In this document: piece after piece, positions 26,105 through 34,201 of the stretch
How the letters are laid out: every line of letters starts with the position of its first letter
How positions within the stretch are numbered: the stretch's first letter is position 1
Assembly: GCF_018614415.1 (NCBI RefSeq)
Contig: NZ_JAGGOO010000003.1
Location: forward strand, 1-43,020
Reading direction: 5' to 3'
Origin: Streptomyces sp. ISL-12
GTDB lineage: Bacteria; Actinomycetota; Actinomycetes; Streptomycetales; Streptomycetaceae
Length of the DNA stretch: 43,020 nucleotides
Position numbers and translations under genes: made by a program
The notes under the pieces: generated by a model
Databases searched by the model: none
What the model was told of the DNA's origin: nothing
What the model saw: only the letters and a program-made list of their open reading frames with translations

Positions 26105-26494
26105 GTGAGCAACGACCTCTGCCCCTGTCCCTGCTGCGGGCACCGTGTGCTCGACGCCATGCCCGGCTCTCACGGAATCTGCCCCGTCTGCTTCTGGGAG
26201 GACGACCGGGTCCAGTTCCGCTGGCCGACCGTGTCCGGCGGAGCGAACCAGGTCTCCCCGGTCGACGCCCAGCGCAACTACCAGGACTTCGGCGCCTGCG
26301 ACCAGCACGGCCGACGGTACGTCCGCCCTCCGTCCGCCGACGAGCCGCTCGACCCCGCCTGGCGCCCCATCGACCTGACGCGCGACTCCTTCGAGGCCTG
26401 GGACGCCGAGGACCGTGCCCCCTGGCCCGAAGACAGCTCGGCGCTCTGCTGGTGGCTCCCCACCTTTTGGCGTCGCGACCGCCCGATGCCATGA
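26105..26494 (+). CDS. Cysteine-rich CPCC-family protein (copy A)
   Basis: 129 residues. The N-terminus carries CPCPCCGHRV and then ICPVCFWEDD, four to six Cys arranged as a zinc-ribbon-like knuckle, followed by FRWP, NYQDFGACDQHGR and WWLPTFWRRD. This is the small Cys_rich_CPCC type; such proteins are often found near toxin, contact-inhibition or defence genes and their role is not known. The GTG start at 26105 has only a weak GAGA upstream, whereas the paralogue at 29048 keeps a good AGGAG, so expression of copy A may be reduced. Its TGA overlaps the ATG of the HEAT-repeat gene (ATGA), showing an original two-gene unit. Confidence 0.82.
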   Translation: MSNDLCPCPCCGHRVLDAMPGSHGICPVCFWEDDRVQFRWPTVSGGANQVSPVDAQRNYQDFGACDQHGRRYVRPPSADEPLDPAWRPIDLTRDSFEAWDAEDRAPWPEDSSALCWWLPTFWRRDRPMP

Positions 26495-27307
26495 CCTCCC
26501 GCATCGAGCGACTCGTCCAGCAGCTCGACGGCGAAGCCGGCGAGTCCTACGACGCCCGCGCGGAGCTGATCCGGATCAGCTCCGACGTCGTCCCCGCCGT
26601 CATCGACGGGCTTCCCTCCCTCGGTGCCTTCGGTCAACTGACCGCCATCGAGGTCTTCGAGGAGGTGGGCGATCCCGTTGCGGTCCCGCTCTCATCGGCC
26701 TGCTGGACAGCGACAACCCGACCGTCCGCGAATGGGCGGCCATGGCCCTGGTGAGCCTGGAGATCGACGGCGCCATCGAGCCCCTGCGCCGCGCCTACCG
26801 CACATGCCTGGAACGGGCGACCCCACCGGATTGGACCGAGTCTGTCGGCATCCGCTGGACGCTGACCGAACTCGACGCCCGTAGCCCTGTCTCCCCCACT
26901 CACCGCGCGCCTGCGGGCCACCGCCGCAGATGATGCCCCTGGTGGGCCCACGGCCCACTTCACCGCGATCATCAACGACCTCGCCGACCACACCCAGGTG
27001 ATCCTCTACTCCCAGTTCTGGCGCGTGGACACCGGCCGCACGTACGGCGTCTCCGACACCGGCCTGGCCGTCTCGCTCCCCGGCCCCGGAAGGCCCGCCG
27101 TTCACCGACCCGGACGTGGCTCCCGCTGCGAGTCCGTTCGCGCCGAGGACGGCGGAGGGCAGCGCGAACATCGGGGACCGGCGCCAGGATCGATGGGAGA
27201 CGAGCGAGGACGACACTCCGTCTCCCCACTTCTGGGACCCGTCGCACAGCCCGCGCCGGACCGCCGAACCCAGTCCTTGGGACGAGGACGAGGAGAACGG
27301 CATGTGA
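26491..27307 (+). pseudogene. HEAT-repeat gene, broken by frameshifts
   Basis: The ATG at 26491 opens MTSRIERLVQQLDGEAGES and a HEAT-like segment (LTAIEVFEEVGDPVAVP). Near 26690 the sense continues in the next frame (ALIGLLDSDNPTVREWAAMA, with the typical HEAT D-N-P-V-R). Near 26890 it returns to the first frame (PPLTARLRATAADD, HFTAIINDLADHTQVILYSQ). Near 27090 it shifts again (EGPPFTDPDVAPAASPF) and ends at the TGA 27305-27307, 25 bases before a strong terminator. Three shifts within 0.6 kb make it a decaying gene unless the assembly has errors here. The first shift is the most certain; inclusion of the last segment rests on the terminator and on continuity. Confidence 0.65.
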
Positions 27308-27331
27308 TCCGGTAGACGGTCGACTCTCCGA

Positions 27332-27371
27332 GGCTCCCCTTCCCTGCACGCCGCGGCAGGGAAGGGGAGCC
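27332..27371 (+). terminator. Terminator after the broken HEAT-repeat gene
   Basis: A 16-bp perfect stem (27332-27347 with 27356-27371) and an eight-base loop, followed by CTTCCTGTC. It lies 25 bases after the TGA at 27305-27307, supporting the view that a real gene once ended there. Confidence 0.8.
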
Positions 27372-27459
27372 CTTCCTGTCTCGGGACTCATGCAAGCCCA
27401 TCACCGAGTTCGCCCCCAGGCCCCTTGCGCACAGTCGCGAGAAACGGCAATGCGAAGAC

Positions 27460-27735
27460 GGAGGTCCGAGGAGATCGAACAGACGGGTCTTCTCACCATG
27501 TGTTCATCCGCTCCTCCCGGTGGCGAGAAGGCGATGCACGTGCACCGGCCTGACCCGGCCCATGCGGCGGGCCCTGGCCGCTGCCTGGTGTTCGATGGTC
27601 GGCTTGATCTGTGGTTCGCAGATGATCACGGCGGAGGCAGCCTGCGTATTGAGGCCGACAGTGGGACGTACAGCGAGCGCCGCCTTCACCACGCCCAACA
27701 CTTTCTTGAAGTGGGAGACGGCTCTGACGCCGCCC
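27460..27735 (-). pseudogene. Relic of a SNF2-family helicase C-terminus
   Basis: On the minus strand one frame reads VSHFKKVLGVVKAALAVRPT, then GLNTQAASAVIICEPQIKPT and IEHQAAARARRMGRVRPVHV, ending HRLLATG before a stop at 27504. The second block is the unmistakable motif V/VI region of SNF2 helicases (normally ...EHQA-RAHRMGQ-R-V-V-RLLA). The spacer that should lie between the two blocks is missing, the following DERM motif appears only after a frameshift (EERM), and KTRLFD (27474-27491) fits the conserved segment that follows in yet another frame. Motif VI has H-to-R and Q-to-R changes. I read this as a deletion-scarred fragment of a large helicase, possibly from a former defence locus. 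Confidence 0.75.
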
Positions 27736-28076
27736 GCACCGCCTCGACCCCTCCACGGTCACCGGCCACTGCCCGCGCCGCCTCGTACAGTCACGCTCCC
27801 CTCGCAACCGTGTCCAGCTCACTACACCCCGCGCGTTGCACCCCCCTCTCGCAGTCCCCGCGTCCTCTCACCGCCCGATCCGGCCGTGGACAAGGTGTTC
27901 GTCCAGTCCGGACAGGATGCCGAGGTCCCACCGGACGGATGCCTATGACCAGGGCTTCTGCAGGTCAGAGGCCGTTTTTCCGAACTTCGGGACATGGGAG
28001 GAGTCGGCACAGATCGGTCGGGCCTGCATGAGATTTTCACCACCGAAGCATTACGACCGCCGGTAGGCTCAATAGC
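27736..28076. other. Gene-free stretch upstream of the toxin-antitoxin pair
   Basis: About 340 bases with mixed composition and no codon bias in any frame, apparently decayed DNA. The last 60 bases are AT-richer (GAAGCATTACGACC, GGTAGGCTCAATAGC) and probably hold the promoter and ribosome site of the antitoxin gene at 28077. Confidence 0.5.
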
Positions 28077-28328
28077 ATGAGCGGTAGCAAGAAGTACTCC
28101 ATCAGCTTGCCCGAGGACCTCGCCGAGGCCGTACGCGCCCATGTCGGCCCCGGCAGCTTCTCCGCCTACGTCGCTGAGGCACTCGAACAGCGGGTCGCCA
28201 TGGACAAGCTCCGGGAGATCGTCGCCGACTTCGAGACCGACAACGAAGCTCTCGCCCGCGACGAGGTCGAGGCCGCCCGGGCGCTGCTGCGGCACGACCA
28301 CCGGCAGCCCGGCGGGGCCGCCGCCTGA
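28077..28328 (+). CDS. Antitoxin, ribbon-helix-helix (CopG-like)
   Basis: 83 residues. The N-terminus KKYSISLPEDLAEAVRAHVG is the beta-strand plus helix of an RHH DNA-binding fold, followed by SFSAYVAEALEQR. The rest is an acidic helix (REIVADFETDNEALARDEVE) that would wrap the toxin. Its stop overlaps the start of the PIN gene by one base (TGATG), the normal order and coupling of a VapBC-like pair. It probably represses its own promoter together with the toxin. Confidence 0.85.
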   Translation: MSGSKKYSISLPEDLAEAVRAHVGPGSFSAYVAEALEQRVAMDKLREIVADFETDNEALARDEVEAARALLRHDHRQPGGAAA

Positions 28329-28720
28329 TGCCCGGCACCCTCCTGCTCGACAGCGAAGGCCTCTCGAAGCTCTACCTCAAGGACCGTACCGTCGTGGCCT
28401 TGGTCCAAGCGGCCTCGGAAGAGGGCATCCGCGTCGCCACCAGCGCCATGACCACGCTGGAGGCCGACTACGAGCGCATCCACCCGGCGCGTATCAAGTG
28501 GATCCTCTCCCGCGTCGACGTTCACGACGTCACCAAGGAGATCACCGACCAGGCCGCCGCGCTTCTGCGCGCCGATCACCTCCACGGCCACAAGCACGCC
28601 ATCGATGCCGCCTTCGCCGTCATCGCCCGCAACACACCCCGGCCGGTCACGGTCCTCACGTCCGACCCCGAGGATCTGACACTCCTGTGCGGCACTTCCG
28701 TCGAGGTCGTCAAGGTTTGA
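28328..28720 (+). CDS. PIN-domain toxin (VapC-like ribonuclease)
   Basis: 130 residues. The first acidic residue is in LLLDSEGLSKLY (Asp 8), followed by Glu in TTLEADYERI, Asp in AIDAAFAVIAR and Asp in TSDPEDL, the four-acidic pattern that binds Mg2+ in PIN nucleases. The family cleaves tRNA or rRNA and is held inactive by the cognate antitoxin, here the RHH protein encoded immediately upstream. The pair lies between the two CPCC/HEAT copies in a decayed region, where it may stabilise the island. Confidence 0.85.
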   Translation: MPGTLLLDSEGLSKLYLKDRTVVALVQAASEEGIRVATSAMTTLEADYERIHPARIKWILSRVDVHDVTKEITDQAAALLRADHLHGHKHAIDAAFAVIARNTPRPVTVLTSDPEDLTLLCGTSVEVVKV

Positions 28721-29047
28721 GGCGGTCTGACGCCGACAGGCCCGTCACTGCCCCTCATCGAGAGGGCGAGGCCTCCCTGCGGACAAAGACTTGTGCCCGA
28801 CCCACCAACAAGCGCGTCGGACACAGTTCTCGACGAAACGTCACACGTTGAAGCGGAATGTCTGGGATCTGATCCTGACCTGCGGCGGAGCCCTCTTCCG
28901 GGCTCTGACCTGGGATGTCTTGGTTGGCATGCGTTGGCTGCCGACGGCCGTTTACGGGTGTCCTGCGGACTGGCTGCGGACTGGCCGGGGGTGCCGTGGC
29001 AGAGAAATCCATGGCACACAGGCGGGGCCTATTAGGAGACTGCGCAG
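28721..29047 (+). other. Gene-free stretch ahead of CPCC copy B
   Basis: About 330 bases without a convincing gene. The last 60 bases (GAGAAATCCATGG onward) resemble the sequence just upstream of copy A (GAGAAATCCGTGG), so the duplicated segment includes the 5' region. The AGGAG ribosome site of copy B is at about 29034-29038. Confidence 0.5.
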
Positions 29048-29620
29048 GTGAGCGACTCCTACCCCTGCCCGTGTTGTGGGCACCGCGTGCTGGGCGTGGT
29101 GCCCGGCTCGTACGAGATCTGCCCCGTCTGCTTCTGGGAGGACGACGGGATCCAGTTCCGCTGGCCGACCATGGCCAGCGGGGCCAACAAGGTCTCCCTG
29201 TTCGAGGCCCAGCGCAACTACCAGGACTTCGGCGCCTGCGACCAGCACGGCCGGCAGTACGTCCGTCCTCCGGTCGAGGACGAGCCGCTCGACCCCGCCT
29301 GGCGCCCCATCGACCCGACGCGCGACTCCTTCGAGGAATGGGGCGTCGGGGACCGGGCTCCGTGGCCCGACGACCACTCGGTGCTCTGCTGGTGGCTCCC
29401 CACCTTCTGGCGCCGGGACCACCCTGACCACCCGCATCGAGAGACTCGTCCAGCAGCTCGACGACTCGACCGGCCCGTCGTACGACGCCCGCGCGGAACT
29501 GATCGCCACCGGCTCCGACGCCATCCCCGCCCTCGTCGACGGGCTGTCCGCACTCGACGGCTTCGCGCAGCTGACCGCCATCGAGGTCTTCGACTCTGCC
29601 CCTCAACTTTCCTACTCTAA
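29048..29620 (+). pseudogene. CPCC-family protein, copy B, with lost stop codon
   Basis: The first 125 residues or so (SYPCPCCGHRV, ICPVCFWEDDGIQFRWP, NYQDFGACDQHGRQ, WWLPTFWRRD) match copy A at 26105 closely, including a 47-base identical run (29207-29253 equals 26267-26313). Relative to copy A seven bases (GATGCCA) are missing near 29424, which removes both the stop of this gene and the ATG of the HEAT gene. The frame therefore runs on for about 65 Arg-rich residues read out of phase through HEAT sequence and into the island, stopping at 29620. The domain itself is intact and has a good AGGAG, so a functional, extended protein is possible; I call it a pseudogene with reservation. Confidence 0.7.
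29424..29593 (+). pseudogene. HEAT-repeat gene copy B, start-less and truncated
   Basis: TRIERLVQQLDDSTGPSYDA and LTAIEVFD parallel the start of the HEAT gene at 26491, but the ATG has been removed by the 7-base deletion (CTG remains) and similarity ends sharply at 29593, where copy A continues GAGGTGGGC. From there on the sequence is the leader of the large NTPase gene. Only about 57 codons remain. Confidence 0.75.
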
Positions 29621-29685
29621 GGCAGAATTACCGCTGCACGCTGCGACTGCGTCCAGCAGCACACCTGCACAGTCTTGGAGACGTC

Positions 29686-32600
29686 ATGCACGTGGGAAAT
29701 CAGGCTCTGCTCGAACGCTTGGACCGTGGGCCGTGTTTCCTGCTGCTCGGCCAACGCTACCTGTCGATCGAGACCGGCTCCGACCCCCTGGCTGGTCCAC
29801 TGGTCAGGGCTCTGGGGGTCAATGGGCCTCAGCAGAGTGTTTACCAGGCGGTGCTCGGTCTCGCCCCAGGTCAGCGTCAGGCTGCGGCCAAGGCGCTGAC
29901 CGAGGCCGGGCGTGCGCTGGTGCTACCACCCCCTGTGCGGACCACCCTGGAGTTCCCTTGGAATGGGGTACTCTCCTCGGCCGTGGACCCGGCGTGGCGA
30001 GCGGGCCTGCAGCGTGAGTGGCGAACCATTCAGCAGATCGTCCCACAGCGCGATCGGACCCGGGTCTCGCGCAATGCCTTCGACGTCCAGGCGCTCATGC
30101 TCTTCGGCGGAGTGGACCAGCCCGCCGACGACCAGCCTCCCGCGACCAGACCCGAGCTGACCCGCCGCCGGGCGATCGCGGCCGAGGCGCTCGGCCGTGT
30201 GGTGTCCGACGCTCTCACCCCCAGAGGGCTTCTGGTGATCGAGGGCTGGGGTCTCGACGACTGGCTCACCCCCGAAACGCTGTACGCACAGATCTGCGAC
30301 GCCGTGCCGGGCCAGGTGCACCTGTTCTCGGCCACCGACGAAATCCTAGCGGACGACCACATCCAGGAGGCCATCGATCTTCAGGTTCTCGTCCCACACC
30401 GGGAATCCTTCGCATCGGTCGTGGTCGAGGCCCGCAGTACGGGCCGACTGAGCGAGGAACGTCCGGCGACGGCACTCACCCGGGCCCTGCGCGTAGGTGA
30501 CCGGCTCCTGACGATGGACCGGAGCCGTTGGCAGCGCATCCTGCCGCACGCCCGTCCCATGGACGTCGACCTACTCGACGATCCGCCCGCCGAATCGTCC
30601 GAGCGCCGATATCAGAAGTTTCGGGAGTTCCTCGGCACGAGCGACGGCTCACCGGCGTGGTGGGCCCATGCCCGGGGGTTGTCGTTCGAGCGGTCCTTCG
30701 AGCAGGCTCTTTCGGACCTCGTGGAGCAGTCCGCCGGCGCCCGGGAGCAGAGGGGCCCGCTCATGGTCGTCGGGCAGTCCGGCACGGGCAAGAGCGTCGC
30801 GCTGGCCCGGCTGGCCTTCCAGACGGCACGCAGCGGACGACGCGTCGTACTGCACATCCCCAGGCGCTCGACCCGACCTGAGTATGAGGCACTCGACGAC
30901 TTCTGTCTCTGGGCCGAGGAACAGACGGGCGGTAACACGCTGATCGTCTGGGACGGCATGATCGAGCCGCAGGAGTATCGAAGGCTCTTCGACTATCTGC
31001 GCAGCCGTGGTCGGAAGGTCGTCGTCGTGGGCAGCTGCTACTGGGACGCGGACCTCTTCGCCGGCCCCTACAAGCGCAGACAGCGGCCCTCTGGGAAGTC
31101 CTCGCCAGCCAACTCCCGTTACGTACCCGGGCGGGACTTCATCAAGGCTCCCGCGACACTCGCTGGCAAGGAGCTGCAGCGCTTCCTGCGCTACCTGGGA
31201 GATTTTGACGTCCGGCTCAAGCCCGGCGACGAGCAGGCCGTATCGCGCGACGGGTCGTTTCTCGCGGCGCTGTACCGACTGTTGCCCGAGGTGCACGGCT
31301 CGCTGTCCAGCGGGCTGGCCCTGGAGCTGCGCCGGTCGGAACATCTGCTCAACACGGCCGCGCGCACGCGTATGGACTTCCGGGCGAACAGCGCCATGGC
31401 GGACGCACTCGAAAGAGCCGGACTGCTGCACGGTCTGGAGGTGGTTCTGGACCACAACGGCGACACCCTGGCCTCCGCGGAGAACGACCCATACGAACGG
31501 CTACTGGGCCTAGTTTTGCTGATTCACAGTCACGGTCTGCGCATACCCCTTGAGTTGGCCCTGCGGACCATCGGCCGGGACGGTGTACGCAACCTCCCCG
31601 ACCTGCTCAGCGGCATAGACATCATCCGCTGGGACGAGGACGAGGTGGGCAACTACACCCTCGGCGGCCGCAACCAGCTGGAGGCCCGGCTGCTGACGCA
31701 GGCAAGGGGCTCGGGAAAGGGGCGGGAGGCATCCCAGATCGCCGAGGTCCTCGAACTCGTACGCCCCGACGCACGGGCACGGGGCGGCGGCCCCGAGATC
31801 GACTTCGCCCTTGAACTACTGACCCGCATCGGACCGCAGGGCGACCGCGACCAGCGCCTCTACGGGGCGCACTACCTCGAATTCGCCGACTCCATCGCGG
31901 AACTGTGCATGCGCGTGGCCGACCCGGTGGTCCACGCCAGACTCACACACAAGGAAGTCAATCTGCGCCGGGAGTGGGCGGTCCGGGACCAGCGCCGAGA
32001 GGGTACCGACCCCGACATGCGCATGGCCGCTCTGGAGGCGGCTCAGGAAGCCGTCGACGAGGTTCTCCGCTCGGCGGAGGACGTGGGCCTGAGACCGCAG
32101 ATCAGACTCAACCTCTACGTCGAGCAGGCCAGTGTGCGAGGCTCGCAGCTGTACGAACTTCTACACTCGAACTCGGACGGCCAGCTGCCCTCTTCCCCGC
32201 CCTCCGAGGCGTACATCACCGACAAACTACAAGTCATTCAGCGAAGCGTGCAGTCCGCGCTGTCCTGTGAGGGGACCAACTACTACCCGGTCGACGTCCT
32301 GTGCTGGGTGTGCCTGAACACGCTCAAGGCTGGCGTCCTGTCCGACGAAGCCTCCGCCACCCTGCTCGGGAACTGCCTGTCGATGCTGACGGCGATCGAC
32401 CCGGACACGCTCGACCCACGCCAGGCGGCCCGCTATCACAGCAAGTTCGAGGAGATTGCGACCCTGGCCGGGGACACGGTGCTGGCCGAACAGCAGCTCA
32501 AGAAGCTCGAAGCGTACGACGAGCCACTGGCCGCCTTTTTCTACGCCCTCAAGGTGAGCGGCTTCCTACAGAAGAACCCCCAGCAGGGGGGTGCCCGGCG

Positions 32601-33228
32601 GGCGTTGAAGCATCTCCGCGAGCGGCCGGACCGGCTCCAGGACGAGAGGTGCATCCGTCTCGCGGTTGATCTGCAGTGGTTCGCGCGGACGGGCGAGCGG
32701 TTCATGTCTGGCGAGCGTCAGACGCTGCCTCTGGACAGCGCAGCCTGGCAGGAATGCCTCGATCTCACCGAACTGGCGACGATGCACGACGTGGTGAACT
32801 CACTACGCGTAATGTTCATGCGGGCGCTGGCCTTGTTCCACATGGGCAGGGTCGAACACGCACTGGACGCCTTCCGCGAGTTGGACCGCCTGTCCTTCGA
32901 ACAGCGCGACCGCAGGCGGGTCATCAACGTCTACGTGGCGAGTTCCGAGGACGGCATGCCCAGAGTGTTCCGCGCCCGGGTGCTACGGGTGGACTCGGAC
33001 TCCCGTAGCGGTCGCTGCTGGGTCGAGGACTACCAGCGGGAGTTTCCCTTCGACCCGGTCAACTTCGGTGCGGACCAGGCGATCGTCGGCCGAACGTTCG
33101 ACGCCTACGTGGTGTTCAACATGCGTGGCCCCTGGCTTGAGCCCCCACGGGAGCCCGGAGAACGGCGCGGCCCTACGCTTCTCGGTCCCGCCGGGGAGAG
33201 TCACCACGAGACGAGGGGGGTCCAGTGA
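29686..33228 (+). CDS. Large SIR2-like / P-loop NTPase protein, candidate STAND (Avs-like) immune sensor
   Basis: 1180 residues; GGAG lies five bases before the ATG. Three parts are visible. (1) Residues 1-300: CFLLLGQRYLSIETGSDPL (17-35), FPWNGVLSSAVDPAW (about 90-104) and GLLVIEGWGLDDWLTPETLY (181-200) recall the nucleotide-binding loops of SIR2-like effectors, but the canonical Gly-rich loop and catalytic His are not obvious. (2) Residues about 340-760: NTPase with Walker A GQSGTGKS (363-370), Walker B TLIVWDG (about 418-424) and KVVVVGSCY as a sensor strand. (3) A long helical C-terminus with TPR-like repeats (ALALFHMGRVEHALDAFREL). This is the effector-NTPase-repeat order of STAND proteins that sense phage. 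It overlaps the next gene by four bases. GC content is lower than in neighbouring genes, suggesting transfer. The exact family was not identified. Confidence 0.8.
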   Translation: MHVGNQALLERLDRGPCFLLLGQRYLSIETGSDPLAGPLVRALGVNGPQQSVYQAVLGLAPGQRQAAAKALTEAGRALVLPPPVRTTLEFPWNGVLSSAVDPAWRAGLQREWRTIQQIVPQRDRTRVSRNAFDVQALMLFGGVDQPADDQPPATRPELTRRRAIAAEALGRVVSDALTPRGLLVIEGWGLDDWLTPETLYAQICDAVPGQVHLFSATDEILADDHIQEAIDLQVLVPHRESFASVVVEARSTGRLSEERPATALTRALRVGDRLLTMDRSRWQRILPHARPMDVDLLDDPPAESSERRYQKFREFLGTSDGSPAWWAHARGLSFERSFEQALSDLVEQSAGAREQRGPLMVVGQSGTGKSVALARLAFQTARSGRRVVLHIPRRSTRPEYEALDDFCLWAEEQTGGNTLIVWDGMIEPQEYRRLFDYLRSRGRKVVVVGSCYWDADLFAGPYKRRQRPSGKSSPANSRYVPGRDFIKAPATLAGKELQRFLRYLGDFDVRLKPGDEQAVSRDGSFLAALYRLLPEVHGSLSSGLALELRRSEHLLNTAARTRMDFRANSAMADALERAGLLHGLEVVLDHNGDTLASAENDPYERLLGLVLLIHSHGLRIPLELALRTIGRDGVRNLPDLLSGIDIIRWDEDEVGNYTLGGRNQLEARLLTQARGSGKGREASQIAEVLELVRPDARARGGGPEIDFALELLTRIGPQGDRDQRLYGAHYLEFADSIAELCMRVADPVVHARLTHKEVNLRREWAVRDQRREGTDPDMRMAALEAAQEAVDEVLRSAEDVGLRPQIRLNLYVEQASVRGSQLYELLHSNSDGQLPSSPPSEAYITDKLQVIQRSVQSALSCEGTNYYPVDVLCWVCLNTLKAGVLSDEASATLLGNCLSMLTAIDPDTLDPRQAARYHSKFEEIATLAGDTVLAEQQLKKLEAYDEPLAAFFYALKVSGFLQKNPQQGGARRALKHLRERPDRLQDERCIRLAVDLQWFARTGERFMSGERQTLPLDSAAWQECLDLTELATMHDVVNSLRVMFMRALALFHMGRVEHALDAFRELDRLSFEQRDRRRVINVYVASSEDGMPRVFRARVLRVDSDSRSGRCWVEDYQREFPFDPVNFGADQAIVGRTFDAYVVFNMRGPWLEPPREPGERRGPTLLGPAGESHHETRGVQ

Positions 33229-34157
33229 CGACGCCACCTGCCGTTGCGCCGGAGGCCGCCTGGAACCGGATGACCCGGTTGCACATGGATCTGGACCGGC
33301 TGACCCGCCGTCTCCTCGAACGGCAAGCAGGCATGGACGTCAGCCTCCCGCCGCCGGACTTCTCTCATCCACAGACTGCGTTCTTCGCCACAACCGTCTG
33401 GACGAGTGCGTGGTACAAGGAAGCATGGTCGGTGAGCCACGGCTGGCTGGAATCCCAGGCGAAGGCTCTGGGACACACGGTGCCCGACGCGAAGTTTGTC
33501 CATGTGCTGGGGCGGCTGCGTACCTTCCTCGTCCACCACGTCGACCGAAGTCGACCCAAGGACGAGAAGACGGAGAAGACCTGCGTCGAGTGGTTCGAGG
33601 CAGCGTGCGGATCGGCAGTACCGCACGCTGCCGACGAGTGGCACGAGTGTTTGGCACGATTGCTCGCTCAGAATGAGGCGCACACTCAGTTCGTCTTCGA
33701 CACCGCCAAGTCGGTGGAACGGAGCGCCGATCGGGACACTCTTGTCGACCAGTGGCGCTCGGTTCTCGAGCGACGGGACTATCCGAGATACCAGCGCAGC
33801 CTCCAGGAGGCTGCCGGCGATCTGGGGCTTGAACGGCTCGACGACCGGCAGCTCAATGTCATCCACGACCAGTACCGCGCCCGCTGGGAGAAGGCGATCT
33901 CCCAGCTGCCGCACGAAGCTGATTTCACGAGTGCCATGCGGCTCATGGCCGAGTGGGCCCTGCTCGCCGACACTGGTAGATCACTTGCCGTGGGCGCGGC
34001 CGATGTAATACGCACGCTCGGTCTGCCACCGGGGGTGAAGGTGGCTCAGGCACTGCGGCTCGCTCAGCTGCTCCATGAGATCCACCCGGACGACACCACC
34101 GACGAGCTGCTGCGCCGCCTGTCGTGGCACTGGAAGGGGTTGTTCACTCCAATGTGA
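33225..34157 (+). CDS. Unknown helical protein coupled to the NTPase
   Basis: 310 residues from the GTG at 33225, whose GTGA overlaps the TGA of the NTPase gene, so the two are translated together. The protein is predicted mostly helical, soluble and rich in Trp and Arg (WTSAWYKEAWSVSHGWLESQ, FVHVLGRLRTFLVHHVDR, MRLMAEWALLADTGRS). No membrane segment, nuclease motif or NTPase motif is seen and I recognise no family. Coupling suggests a stoichiometric partner, such as an adaptor, regulator or second effector. Similar lower GC content marks the two genes as one transferred unit. Confidence 0.8.
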   Translation: MTTPPAVAPEAAWNRMTRLHMDLDRLTRRLLERQAGMDVSLPPPDFSHPQTAFFATTVWTSAWYKEAWSVSHGWLESQAKALGHTVPDAKFVHVLGRLRTFLVHHVDRSRPKDEKTEKTCVEWFEAACGSAVPHAADEWHECLARLLAQNEAHTQFVFDTAKSVERSADRDTLVDQWRSVLERRDYPRYQRSLQEAAGDLGLERLDDRQLNVIHDQYRARWEKAISQLPHEADFTSAMRLMAEWALLADTGRSLAVGAADVIRTLGLPPGVKVAQALRLAQLLHEIHPDDTTDELLRRLSWHWKGLFTPM

Positions 34158-34201
34158 GCCTCTCCAAGCAAGCCGCCCATCTTCTGTGCCGGGATGAGGG
34201 C

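Noticed and set aside
27390..28031. 213-codon + strand frame in the gap before the toxin-antitoxin pair
   Set aside because: Composition shows no codon bias and it runs opposite the helicase relic; no ribosome site or motif.
26105..29620. Composite transposon bounded by the two CPCC copies
   Set aside because: The repeats carry no transposase and no terminal inverted repeats; a duplication followed by insertion explains them more simply.
33068..33676. 202-codon + strand frame overlapping the NTPase and partner genes
   Set aside because: It is out of phase with two coupled genes that have good codon use, and is Arg/Pro/Ser-rich as expected for a shadow.
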